Assembly (NCBI RefSeq): GCF_007559275.1
Contig: NZ_VMHK01000001.1
Coordinates: 310,001-374,000 of the forward strand
Direction: 5' to 3'
Origin: Bifidobacterium apousia
Lineage (GTDB): Bacteria > Actinomycetota > Actinomycetes > Actinomycetales > Bifidobacteriaceae
Length of the DNA: 64,000 nucleotides
Every line of letters starts with the position of its first letter. The stretch's first letter is position 1. Shown in pieces: positions 8,501 through 16,129 of the stretch. Made by a program: the position numbers and the translations under genes. Under the pieces are notes generated by a model that saw only the letters and a program-made list of their open reading frames with translations, was not told the origin of the DNA and made no database searches.

Positions 8501-9435
8501 AGAATGGGCGCATCCTCATTCATCATGGACAGATCATGGCCGGTTCGGATATGTCCGCAGATATACATGGTGGGCCCTTGTTCACGATGACGGCAGACCC
8601 GGCAGGTCTGGTCAAAGTGGAGGCCACACCGCGATATCTGGCCCTAGTCAGCGCTTCAGGCGACCGCCCGGTCGGCTGGAGGGCCTACCTGCAATGCAGG
8701 CGTCTGAAGAACGTGGAACGTCATGAGAACCGATTCACTGAGTTCTATCAGGACAAGACCCTGGTCTCCAACACAGTCTGGACCAGAACGCCCGATATGA
8801 CCCCGGCTCTGCATATCGAGAAATTCGATCAGGCTGGCGGCATGCTCAAGGGTGATCGGGATCAGCCGGAGCAGGCTCTCCGGACTCATGACGATGTCGC
8901 CATTGTCTTCCGAATCACCAACGATTCTCCTCGCGATCCCAGCGATGGGACCGGAGCAGTTTTCCCCGCTCGGCAACTGCACTTGGAGGATCAGACAGTC
9001 GTCGGTCAGGGGCGGGTGACCGGAATCCACTATCCTGACAACTGGTCGACCCTGATGCTTCGACCCGGACAGTCTGTTGATGTGCATGCCACAGTGACAG
9101 GCATATCAGGTAGGCACACCGACAGAGCCCGGGTGACAGGCAGTCCGCTGGTGCCCTGCCCGGTGGAGGATCAGGCCTCCCTGCCTCAACTGGAAAATGG
9201 CCAAAAAATCTCAGACCGAGCGAATTCTCGCGGAGCGGTGGTCGATGGCCGTCTGCTCTGTGCCGATCAAGCTGTTGAATCCAACAGTGATGACTGGAAC
9301 GCTCTGAAAGTCGCGCTGCCTAAAACCGGATCTGCGGTGGTGCTTCCCCTGTCCATTGCCACTGCGGCGGTCATAACTGGGCTTATCATCTTCCGTTTAG
9401 TCAGACAGATGTCAGCCAGAAACCGCGAGAGGTAG
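5545..9435 (+). CDS. LPXTG-anchored surface adhesin with repeated isopeptide-type domains
   Basis: A 1,296-residue cell-wall protein. It starts with a signal peptide (about 1-29, ending AAPAMA) and ends with a sorting signal: LPKTG at about 1258-1262, a hydrophobic span, and a basic tail RQMSARNRER. The N-terminal third (about 30-570) has no domain I can name. Three consecutive repeats follow, at about 573-732, 733-915 and 916-1085, beginning KDVISEAG, KSDVSAHDPG and KDVVVAVGG; the first two share S-[VI]-D-G-K-V and all share a 'Y-P-V/Q ... D-Y/R-D' core reminiscent of antigen I/II C-terminal domains that form Lys-Asn isopeptide bonds. It is therefore likely an adhesin. ATG 5545 is preferred over GTG 5533 because GAGG lies six bases upstream. 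No sortase gene is nearby. Confidence 0.85.
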   Translation: MNKRRWKGLLAALAALAALVGPAAPAMAGGGPGHSGGGAEGNGRFWQGWTYKDDDQGSFGGYEIGSIDRAFSTMGIVDGGNATTARVKRQALNEANGNCQARFNEAHADQSGQGHCRVTGVGVVTGYRGSQRVFDGVSMAIHSIWMDNWRSQVANRTFSNRGVTYRTGEPFWDQPGDSLDKFADLYAGNEHGISLVVFMLNDYEPKPADLPPNPPDKKVDPGTSADGMANRTRIETGTGRGGRELTFSDVFDPQGKQYHIGGQKVKDLTSGEDLTSKFTFNTADGSRPPGNRATATWKGGALPEEHQWAWQLDVTVEQPDIGVILDSGKVHWKGSVRQVDQSTPERRTPTWKPSPDKSWILHDPATGLWKAVVDPQWTNKTGGDGRAFLDGDRVGSVVNATVEAHLIEAPKVFALADDWSAADYLVDQDGARAIRIFEAKAKADADGHYRRSSIEDIVDKGRDVTDRFEISVTGTRARAQAKSGWLNGLKGMEDPRQVTMLVPFTVRFANGGGAAKVRKDLGGTPDQELTFCKAPKGHGSQGAALTNSGSQTVNTQSVQTNEPGICGYLPPVRKDVISEAGQGGEQASVDGKVVFPGQRLEYQLDTQPSLPDNLAYPVKSIILTDVYDRWFLPDKQTLEVTDLQSGDVIAKTGYATKWKDKEHSLRVTITDPTRISQWRAGGNPRIRLRFEGTVDPKAPTDHRVGNQWVLTLNNSLTPSNQVSNPPADFHPSKSDVSAHDPGVSIDGKVLFIGDQGAYRISLDARHKDIAYPVWRLGMTDAYDARHLDINSKRIEVLGSDGRDYTKAFNIQVENGVVLAFAKTVDTYVPATGVTLKGDPQPADLAAYAAARGHNPLREPAIDQGLLGRTYDLILPYTVIRAESGHVVRNQATQIVNDLHKATNVVTNPVKLLNPAKDVVVAVGGKSAHGSSIYRDRLFLYRLDSSLLPAGRAYPQVKTWRIEDRLDPTVDQFTGHWAVYATQDLYENGRILIHHGQIMAGSDMSADIHGGPLFTMTADPAGLVKVEATPRYLALVSASGDRPVGWRAYLQCRRLKNVERHENRFTEFYQDKTLVSNTVWTRTPDMTPALHIEKFDQAGGMLKGDRDQPEQALRTHDDVAIVFRITNDSPRDPSDGTGAVFPARQLHLEDQTVVGQGRVTGIHYPDNWSTLMLRPGQSVDVHATVTGISGRHTDRARVTGSPLVPCPVEDQASLPQLENGQKISDRANSRGAVVDGRLLCADQAVESNSDDWNALKVALPKTGSAVVLPLSIATAAVITGLIIFRLVRQMSARNRER

Positions 9436-9488
9436 TGATCCTGGAGCAGGCGAGTGTTTAGCTGGTGTTACTTAGGAAGTTTCATACC

Positions 9489-9529
9489 GGTGAAGGTGGC
9501 AGATCTTCAAAGGGTCTGGCACCTTCACC
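9489..9529 (+). terminator. Hairpin between convergent genes
   Basis: Perfect ten-base inverted repeat GGTGAAGGTG/CACCTTCACC with additional CAGA/TCTG pairing inside. There is no T-run, so it may be a bidirectional RNA-end structure rather than a classical intrinsic terminator. Confidence 0.45.
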
Positions 9530-9550
9530 GTCTTACCGATGATTCGTCGG

Positions 9551-10246
9551 TCAGCCTTTCAGCTTGATTTCACCATAATCATTGAAAAGAAGATGTTGTC
9601 TTGGTGTATCTTCTTCGACGGAAATCAGTCGAGGTATGTCTTCCAGAAAACGATTGTCTGTTTTGTCGTTGTTGGTGGATGATACTTCGAACAAGAGGAT
9701 TCTGCCGGTCCCAGGCACTCCTTTCCATTGATGGTATGTTCCTTGCGTCATGGTGGCACTCCGCCCGGGTGGCAGTTGAATTACTGAGCCTGCGGGGACA
9801 GTGAATCGCTCTCCGTCGGAGACATAAGTTACTGACTTCTGTTTGTCTAGCTTTTCGTCGGCATCAGCTTTATAGACGGTGATTTCCAATGTTCCTCCAC
9901 CTCTATTGATGATGTCCTCCATTTTCTTTCGATGGAAGTGATAGGGCAACTCTTGTCCATCTTCTATTACGAAGAGTTTCTCACAATAAGGCTTGGGATA
10001 TAGGTCGGGGTGCTCATAGTTGCCATTGCGGAAAGTGAAACTTACCAATCCACGTCTACTAAAGTTTCCTTCGCCGAAATCAGTAACATCCCAGCCCAGC
10101 ATGTTGTCGATGATTTCTTGGGAATTCTTATTCAGCTTTTGCCAATCCTCTGCCGTGTAATAGGCAAAGCGCGGGAAAACGAAACCCCGATTGGTGCTGA
10201 ACTCTAGAGCTCGATCGATAATGTGGTCAATCTCAGAGCGTTTCAT
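9551..10246 (-). CDS. D-lyxose/D-mannose isomerase family protein (cupin)
   Basis: A 231-residue cupin of the D-lyxose ketol-isomerase family, enzymes that interconvert D-lyxose and D-xylulose (or D-mannose and D-fructose) using Mn(II). The metal site is visible: PYHFHRKKMEDIINRGGG supplies two His and one Glu, and a later TYHQWKG supplies a third His. The N-terminus MKRSEIDHIIDRALEF is typical. ATG 10246 is preceded by GGAGG; a longer frame to 10300 lacks a ribosome site. It is the last gene of a four-gene minus-strand operon and overlaps the HIT gene by 14 bases. The true substrate is not determinable from sequence. Confidence 0.83.
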   Translation of the reverse strand: MKRSEIDHIIDRALEFSTNRGFVFPRFAYYTAEDWQKLNKNSQEIIDNMLGWDVTDFGEGNFSRRGLVSFTFRNGNYEHPDLYPKPYCEKLFVIEDGQELPYHFHRKKMEDIINRGGGTLEITVYKADADEKLDKQKSVTYVSDGERFTVPAGSVIQLPPGRSATMTQGTYHQWKGVPGTGRILLFEVSSTNNDKTDNRFLEDIPRLISVEEDTPRQHLLFNDYGEIKLKG

Positions 10247-10709
10247 GTCTATCCTCCAATTCCTGTCGGATTTGGCTGATGAGTCGGTTATTAACGTCAT
10301 CTTTGCCCGTTATTGGGTTTTGTGGGTTGTTAATGAAAGCATCATCCCAATCGTCGTCTTCAGGTTTCTTAGGGACCAGATGGAAGTGCAAATGGGAAAC
10401 GGTATCACCGTATATGCCATAGTTGATCTTTTTGCATCCGGTAATGGATTTAAGAACTCGTGCGACATCTGCGACTTCTTGGATATATTGAGTAAGTTCT
10501 TTCCCTCTCAATTCAAACAGTTCGTCAACATGCCAGTTCAATGCGACGATGCAGCGTCCCGGATGAGTTTGATCCCTGTTGAGGAACACGGTGGATGTTG
10601 ATAATTTTGTAATGAAAATCATCCTAGCCCGTTGTATTTCACTATGTTCGCAGTAAAAGCAGCCTGGACGAACACCCTGCTGGTGCATGGCAACTTCTGA
10701 TTTACTCAT
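10233..10709 (-). CDS. HIT-family nucleotide-binding protein
   Basis: A 158-residue protein with the histidine-triad signature in SHLHFHLVPKK near its C-terminus and an N-terminal CFYCEH that may bind zinc. HIT proteins hydrolyse or transfer nucleotides from substrates such as AMP-lysine, Ap4A or nucleotide sugars. The body (TVFLNRDQTHPGRCIVALNWH, later GCKKINYGIYGD) fits this fold. ATG 10709 overlaps the end of the dehydrogenase gene by eight bases, implying coupled translation. Its place inside a sugar operon is unusual and suggests a role in that pathway, but no substrate can be named. Confidence 0.78.
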   Translation of the reverse strand: MSKSEVAMHQQGVRPGCFYCEHSEIQRARMIFITKLSTSTVFLNRDQTHPGRCIVALNWHVDELFELRGKELTQYIQEVADVARVLKSITGCKKINYGIYGDTVSHLHFHLVPKKPEDDDWDDAFINNPQNPITGKDDVNNRLISQIRQELEDRHETL

Positions 10710-11757
10710 CGTATCGACCATCGTCGTGAGTGGCATCACAGTCAATCATGACATGGATGACGTCAGCTTGCGTATGGTTCCGCAATTTGAAGGCCCGGGC
10801 AATTTGAGAAAGCGGGAAGATGTTGGTAACGGTTCGCTCGGTGTTGATTAGTCCATTGAGCACCATGTCTCTTCCCTCTCGTAGCAGTCGATGGTTGTCG
10901 ATGTCGCGTTTGGGTTCTGTGGTCAGTATGTCGACGCGGCGACGGTGCATTTTGAAGAAATCGATGGTCTTCGAGGTTTTCCCGATGCCTCCGTACATGA
11001 TCAATTTGGCATTCTGCGCGCAGCAATCCAAGGCATCGATTATGGCGTCGCCTTCCAGCAGTGCTGGGATCACGACATCAAAGCCATCTGGGAAGTCTTT
11101 GCCTACGATGTCCATGGTTGGCGTGTCCTGTGAAGGGATTCGGTACGTTCGAGTAGCTCCGAATTCTCTGGAAAGCGCCAGCTTTTCATCGAATAGGTCG
11201 GTTACTACAAGGTTCCTTGGGCTGTATAAATGTGCGACCTGTGTCAGTTGCAATCCACTTACGCCTTGACCCATAATCAACACGTTCTTGGCTTGGCTGA
11301 TTTCTGCGCGTTCCATGCCGTTGAGTATGGTCGGCGTGATTTCGATCAGAGAACCATGCATGAGAGGAAAATCTTTGGGCAGCAGCACCGCTGAGAATGG
11401 ATCACAAGTAATGTACTCGGCAAAAGCTCCCCACACGTACCGCAGTGCAACATGATCGCCAACCTTAAGACCAACCACATGTGAGCCCACTTCATCGACA
11501 ATCCCTGCAACTTCATGACCCAACCTCATAGGGTAGGAGAGAAATTCAGGTGTTCTAGCTCCTCTATATACCTCCAAATCCGAGCCGCATATGCCCACCC
11601 ATTTGACATCTACGCGAATTTCATTATCCTTCGCATGGGGGATTTTGGCATATTTGATGTCAATATCTCCTACTTTTTCCATGACAGCAACTTGTTGAGT
11701 GCCTTCGCTGTGGTGGTCGGTCCATTCCATCTCTGGAACAATCATTTTTCTTACCAT
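10702..11757 (-). CDS. Zinc-type alcohol/polyol dehydrogenase (MDR superfamily)
   Basis: A 351-residue medium-chain dehydrogenase. Catalytic-zinc residues are visible in GICGSDLEVYRG (Cys) and RLGHEVAGIVDEVG (His-Glu); the nucleotide-binding fold begins NVLIMGQGVSGLQLTQVA, followed by an acidic VVTDLFDEKLALSREFGA that favours NAD. The four-cysteine structural zinc loop usual in threonine and sorbitol dehydrogenases is absent: the segment after GDHVALRY goes directly to GAFAEYI. It likely oxidises a sugar alcohol or sugar acid delivered by the adjacent MFS transporter. ATG 11757 follows GAGG at eight bases. It is the second gene of the operon. Confidence 0.85.
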   Translation of the reverse strand: MVRKMIVPEMEWTDHHSEGTQQVAVMEKVGDIDIKYAKIPHAKDNEIRVDVKWVGICGSDLEVYRGARTPEFLSYPMRLGHEVAGIVDEVGSHVVGLKVGDHVALRYVWGAFAEYITCDPFSAVLLPKDFPLMHGSLIEITPTILNGMERAEISQAKNVLIMGQGVSGLQLTQVAHLYSPRNLVVTDLFDEKLALSREFGATRTYRIPSQDTPTMDIVGKDFPDGFDVVIPALLEGDAIIDALDCCAQNAKLIMYGGIGKTSKTIDFFKMHRRRVDILTTEPKRDIDNHRLLREGRDMVLNGLINTERTVTNIFPLSQIARAFKLRNHTQADVIHVMIDCDATHDDGRYDE

Positions 11758-11786
11758 GATATTGCCTCTTTCTTATTGGTTGTTAT

Positions 11787-13076
11787 TTAACGTGCGTTGG
11801 TCCGTTTCAAAAGCATGACCAGACATCCGGCCAGGATCAGCGATGCAGCTAGGAAGTACATCCCGCTTACTGTGGAGTTTGTCAAATCTTTCAGCCATCC
11901 GACTACATAAGGGCTGACGAATCCTCCCAAGTTGCCAATAGCATTGACAATGCCCAAACCGACTGCTGCGATACGGGGATCGATGGCCGTGGTGATTGCC
12001 CAATAGGGTCCAGACCAAGCGTAAAGACCTATTGCAGCAAGGCAGATGAAAACCATAGCCAAGTATGGATTAGGTATTAGGGCAGATGCGAGCAGGCTCA
12101 ATCCCCCGACGATTGCACCCAAAGCGGTGTGGTAATAGCGCTCTCCTGTCCGGTCTGATGACCGGGCATTTACGACCAAAGCCACTGCTCCCAGAAGATA
12201 CGGTATGGCCGTTAACCAGCCCACAGTCATGGTGGAGCTGCTGGAGGAAATTGACTTGATCATCTGCGGAAGCCAGAATGTGATGCCATATAACCCCATG
12301 ACATAGAAGAAGTTCATAAGGGTTACGATCCAGATCTTCCTATCTAGGAATGCCTCTTTAAATGGTGCGGCGATTTCGCCCTCTTTGGAATTTTCCTGGT
12401 TGTCTTTGTCCAACGCGTCGATTAACCATCGGCGTTCTTCAGATGTCAGCCACTTGGCATCCTGTGGCTTGTCATTCAGATACCAGTATGTGAATATTCC
12501 CAAGAGCACAGCCGGCAATCCGACTATCAGAAAAAGCCAACGCCAACCGGATAGATTTAAGAATTGGTGGATGTTGCTGATTATGGCAGTCGCTACAGGT
12601 GCCCCGAATGAATTCGCCAGAGGAGGCGCAATCATGAAAAGGGCGATGGCTGCAGCTCTGGTTTTGCTGACAAACCAGTAGGTAACGATCAGAGTCATAC
12701 CGGGGAAAAGCGCAGCTTCGAATACGCCAAGCAAGAAGCGCAATATTGTAAGTTCGACTGCTGATTGCACAAACCCGGTCAGCAGGGTTACTAGCCCCCA
12801 TAGTATGAGAATGAGGGCGATCCATCGCTTTGCACCGACCTTTTCGAGGATCATATTTCCCGGGATGCCAAACAAGAAATACCCAATGAAGAATATGCCC
12901 GCGATAAAGCCATATGTGGTTGCAGTTAACCCTAGATCTGCATCCATGCCGCCAATGGAGGCGTAAGTTATGCTGGAACGATCAAGAAATGCCACAAAAT
13001 AAATGATGAACAAATAGGGTAGAATATGCCATCGAACTTTTTTCTGCGCCGTTGCGGCTATTGTGTTCGTGTTCAT
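11787..13076 (-). CDS. MFS transporter, anion:cation symporter (ACS) type
   Basis: A 429-residue transporter with about twelve membrane spans. The N-terminal half has VAFLDRSSITYASI, the family-typical loop NMILEKVGAKRWIALILILW, and RFLLGVFEAALFPG; a central cytosolic loop contains SEERRWLIDALD. These features fit the ACS family, which imports organic anions such as hexuronates, tartrate and aromatic acids, though some members carry other sugars. ATG 13076 has GGAGG nine bases upstream. It is the first gene of the minus-strand operon and is divergent from the AraC regulator, which probably controls it. Confidence 0.85.
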   Translation of the reverse strand: MNTNTIAATAQKKVRWHILPYLFIIYFVAFLDRSSITYASIGGMDADLGLTATTYGFIAGIFFIGYFLFGIPGNMILEKVGAKRWIALILILWGLVTLLTGFVQSAVELTILRFLLGVFEAALFPGMTLIVTYWFVSKTRAAAIALFMIAPPLANSFGAPVATAIISNIHQFLNLSGWRWLFLIVGLPAVLLGIFTYWYLNDKPQDAKWLTSEERRWLIDALDKDNQENSKEGEIAAPFKEAFLDRKIWIVTLMNFFYVMGLYGITFWLPQMIKSISSSSSTMTVGWLTAIPYLLGAVALVVNARSSDRTGERYYHTALGAIVGGLSLLASALIPNPYLAMVFICLAAIGLYAWSGPYWAITTAIDPRIAAVGLGIVNAIGNLGGFVSPYVVGWLKDLTNSTVSGMYFLAASLILAGCLVMLLKRTNAR

Positions 13077-13232
13077 GAAACCATTCCTCCAAGCAAACTG
13101 CAATGTTTACGTGATAACGTGTGATTGGTTGAACAGCAGCTGTTCTGGAAATCATGCTATGGCTCAAATTCAGACATGATTCGCCGATTATGATTATCCC
13201 AATCGCCGTATCTAGAACAGTGAGGAGAAGGT
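13077..13232. promoter_or_regulatory. Divergent control region between MFS and AraC genes
   Basis: This 156-base region must hold both promoters. Two inverted repeats stand out: GAACAG-CAG-CTGTTC (13131-13145) and AATCATG/CATGATT (13150-13156 and 13175-13181). Either could be the operator of the AraC-type regulator. A CGCCGATTATGATTATCCCAAT stretch with a possible TATGAT -10 lies next to the AraC gene. No promoter is strong enough to call with certainty. Confidence 0.4.
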
Positions 13233-14114
13233 ATGCGAGACAAGGACGTCCGGATTCTCTGGATCAGTGGAAAGTCCTATCAGCTGGGTGATGAGATTGC
13301 TAAACACAAGCATAAGTTCTGTCAACTGCAATTCTTCATGTCCGGCTCTGAACAGTTGACATATGATGGACAAATCATTGATTTAAAGAAGAATCATTTG
13401 TTCATTGTATTTGAGGGTACTTCTCATGGTTATGTGTTTTTGCAGGGTTCGACAGTATTGGATATTAAATTTGTGGTCGAATCTGGGCTCTATGAAATTA
13501 TCCGTCCAGTTCTTGAGTGCAGAGATTTTTATATTGATGCCCCTATGCTGCTGATGATTATTCAGCAGCTGCATACTGCTGCAACGGTCGGCGGGCGTGA
13601 ACTGGGGGAGGTTCGTCCGTTGCTTATGGACTCGTTACTCAAGCTCCTGCTTTTGGGCTTGTACCAGGAGCGGATCGAACGTCAGCCCTTTTCTTATGTA
13701 GAGCCTCTATTTGCTAAGACACAGGATAATTCAAAGATTAAATCTATGATTGATTATTTGACTAATCATTACCCTGAAGAGATTAAACTCGAGGATCTTT
13801 CAAAGCACTTTCATTTTAGCGAAAGTTATATAACAAGAATCTTCCGAGATGCCATTCAGCTGACTCCCAACCAGGTCCTTCAGGAAATCCGCTTGAATCG
13901 AGCAATGAGCTTGTTGAGATCCACTAATTACCCGGTGGAACGAATAGCGCAATCAGTAGGATGGTCATTCAATTATTTTTCGCGCGTATTTAAGCGGCAA
14001 AAAGGGGTGACACCTACAGACTATAGAAATATGAAGCAGACTATTGTGGATGGATTGATATTATCCAAAGATTTTGATCTTTCATTAGAACCCACAACAG
14101 AGAAGCTATCGTGA
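13233..14114 (+). CDS. AraC-family transcriptional regulator
   Basis: A 293-residue regulator with an N-terminal cupin sensor (about 15-90; HKHKFCQLQFFMSG and KKNHLFIVFEGTSHGYVF) and a C-terminal double helix-turn-helix (about 180-275). The latter shows EEIKLEDLSKHFHFSESYIT, RIFRDAIQLTPNQVLQEIRL and VERIAQSVGWSFNYFSRVFK, then GVTPTDYR, all standard for AraC. It is divergent from the MFS-dehydrogenase-HIT-isomerase operon and is its likely activator in response to the imported sugar. Codon use is noticeably AT-richer than in flanking core genes, suggesting transfer. A strong AGGAG precedes ATG 13233. Confidence 0.9.
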   Translation: MRDKDVRILWISGKSYQLGDEIAKHKHKFCQLQFFMSGSEQLTYDGQIIDLKKNHLFIVFEGTSHGYVFLQGSTVLDIKFVVESGLYEIIRPVLECRDFYIDAPMLLMIIQQLHTAATVGGRELGEVRPLLMDSLLKLLLLGLYQERIERQPFSYVEPLFAKTQDNSKIKSMIDYLTNHYPEEIKLEDLSKHFHFSESYITRIFRDAIQLTPNQVLQEIRLNRAMSLLRSTNYPVERIAQSVGWSFNYFSRVFKRQKGVTPTDYRNMKQTIVDGLILSKDFDLSLEPTTEKLS

Positions 14115-14163
14115 ACTCTATTTCATATAAGCTGGACCGAGCTAGTTATGGGTGTCAGCCGAG

Positions 14164-15172
14164 TTAATTCTCCTCCGTGTCCAGCAGCACCACGCCCTGG
14201 GGCGGATTGCTGTCAATGGCTCCCACGGTCTCATGTGGCAGATAGGGCTCCTCCATGGAGGAGATCTCCTCAGGTGTGAGTTCCAAATCCAGCGCAGCTG
14301 CGGCATCGTCAAGGTGCCGGGCCTTTGTAGCGCCGATGATCGGTGAGGCGACGCCTTTGGCCCACTGCCAGGCAATGGCTATCCGGGCCATAGGTACGTT
14401 GTGCCGCTCTGCCACTTTCTGTACGCGGTCAATGATGGCCAAGTCGTTGTCTTCGGCCCGGTCGCACTTGCCGCGCGAGACCTTATCGGTGGCGCTACGC
14501 AGGGTGTCGGCGGTCCAAGTGGGCCGTGTCAGATGGCCAGCGGCCAGAGGGCTGTAGGGCATGAGCGAGACGTCCGTCTTTTTGCAGAAGGGGATCAGGT
14601 CTTTCTCGTCCTCCCGGTAGAGCAGGTTGTAATGGTTTTCCATGGCACTGAAAGGGGCCCAACCGTTGTCTTGGGCGACTTTCTGCATGTCCTGAAACTG
14701 GCGGGTGTACATGGCCGAGGCGCCCAGTGCTCGCACCTTGCCAGACTGGACCAGATCGTTCAGCGCTTCCATGGTCTCCTCGATGGGCGTTTCATAGTCG
14801 AATCTGTGGATGATGTAGAGGTCCAGATATTCCGTGTCCAGCCGCATGAGCGTCCCCTTCGATCTCCCGATGGATGGCCTTGGATGAAAGTCGCCCCTCA
14901 TTGAAGTAGACCTTGGAGGCGATGACCACCCGCTCGCGGCTTGTATGCTTGCTAAGCGCCTTTCCCAGGTACTCTTCGCTGGTTCCGTCCGAGTAGCCGT
15001 TCGCTGTATCGAAGAAGGTGATGCCCAGATCCAGTGCGTGCGCAACGACCGCGTCGGTCCCTTCCTCATCCAGTGTCCAGTCGTGCATGGTGCCTGGTTT
15101 GCCGAAGCTCATGCATCCCACGCAGATCTTCGATATGTTGATGCCCGTTTCGCCCAGTTGTGTGTATTGCAT
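14164..15172 (-). pseudogene. Aldo/keto reductase with a single-base frameshift
   Basis: The two halves of a full-length (about 335 residues) aldo/keto reductase lie in different frames. The 5' half (from ATG 15172, with AAGGGGG upstream) reads MQYTQLGETGINISKICVG, then FDTANGYSDGTSEEYLG and ASKVYFNEGRLSSKAIHREI. The 3' half continues LMRLDTEYLDLYIIHRFDY and runs to the stop at 14164, including IGATKARHLDDAAAALDLEL. The switch falls at a run of four G on the minus strand (14854-14857); removing one G restores a perfect family sequence. Catalytic Asp and Tyr are in the first half, His in IIHR of the second. It is a decayed gene or an assembly error. Confidence 0.85.
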
Positions 15173-15597
15173 TTAAGCCCCCTTGGCCTTCCTCGGCGCA
15201 TATGCGATTATGCTAGCAAGTTCAAGTTGGTGGAAGTCTACTTTTTTGGCTTATGGAGCGAACAACAATATTTGTAGGGGGGGGCATTGTCTTCTTATTG
15301 TTCTTTGCCGAAGACATAAGGCTTTTATGGCATGCACGGTGGCGCTATTTCCCGAGAGTGATTTGGAGTCAGTCAGTTCTTAACCTAGAAGCCCTGGGTC
15401 TTGTCAATGGTGAAATTGAATACCTGATATAACAGCCAGACAGGGTATGCCTGATGTTCATTGATATACATGTGTCATATACGTACTTTGTTCTTTGGAG
15501 TGGATGCGAGCCGAACAATGTAGCCAAGCTGGTTGCCAACTGGGCACGCCTTATTTTCCGCTGATACAATCAACGTAAAAGTTGAAGTTAACCTTTA
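15173..15597. other. AT-rich intergenic region
   Basis: This 425-base stretch has no convincing gene. It holds a run of eight G (15277-15284), a CATAAT-like -10 for the aldo/keto reductase on the minus strand near 15210, and an AT-rich segment with repeated TGATATA/CATATA motifs (15415-15490). Base composition differs from the flanking core genes. No tRNA, recombination site or insertion-sequence end was recognised. Confidence 0.5.
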
Positions 15598-16010
15598 ATG
15601 AAGAAGGCTCACGTGGCAAGTGGAAATGATACGAGCTGCGTTGCTTTTTCGCATTTGTTGCGTTTCAAGCGCTCGCATTATCCGTATTCCGATAGGTACC
15701 TTAGTGAGGGAAACAATTCGCCGGATACGCATGCAAGAACAGAAAAACAGCATATGGTGCAGTGGTTTGCAGACAATGCGACCCATGGATCGGGCGCCTA
15801 CTCCGGGCAGAAGCCGAATCAGAGTGCAAAAATTGTTATAACAAATTGGAGAACGCTGCGTCGCTGTTGTGGATTGCTGAGGCGGTTGGCGTTGAAGAGG
15901 CGATCGTAGCAGCAGCTTTCGAGGCTGCAAGGCAAGCGGGAGACTATCGCCGGGCCTGTGGTGCGATCCGCAAGATTATCACCTGGCCCATGATTATTGA
16001 ATCATTATGA
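15598..16010 (+). pseudogene. Small conserved protein split by a frameshift
   Basis: Two overlapping frames together give a plausible protein of about 137 residues. The first, from ATG 15598, contains HARTEKQHMVQWFADNATHG and GAYSGQKPNQSAKIV; the second continues YNKLENAASLLWIAEAVGVE and ends RRACGAIRKIITWPMIIESL at 16010. The join is near 15837, where one T appears to be missing. The C-terminal pattern (LLWIAEAxG..., then AIRK-hydrophobic-x-W) resembles a family of small proteins of unknown function; I cannot name it. It lies 119 bases upstream of the DUF2130 gene on the same strand. Confidence 0.55.
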
Positions 16011-16129
16011 CGGCGTAGGCGTAGATCAAATATAGTTTTCATTACGTATCGCAGATACTCAGTTTTCAGCGCAGACTGCTTTGAGCAAAGGTAGTTTTAA
16101 ACACAGGTTCGTATAGAAAGGGTTTGCAT

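Noticed and set aside
15825-15840. Programmed -1 frameshift in the small split gene
   Set aside because: The in-frame sequence GCA AAA ATT GTT does not form an X XXY YYZ slippery heptamer and no clear downstream pseudoknot was seen; a lost base is simpler.
9436-16129. Genomic island with attachment sites or transposase remnants
   Set aside because: The block is AT-richer and contains accessory and broken genes, but I found no integrase, transposase, terminal repeats or tRNA-derived direct repeats.
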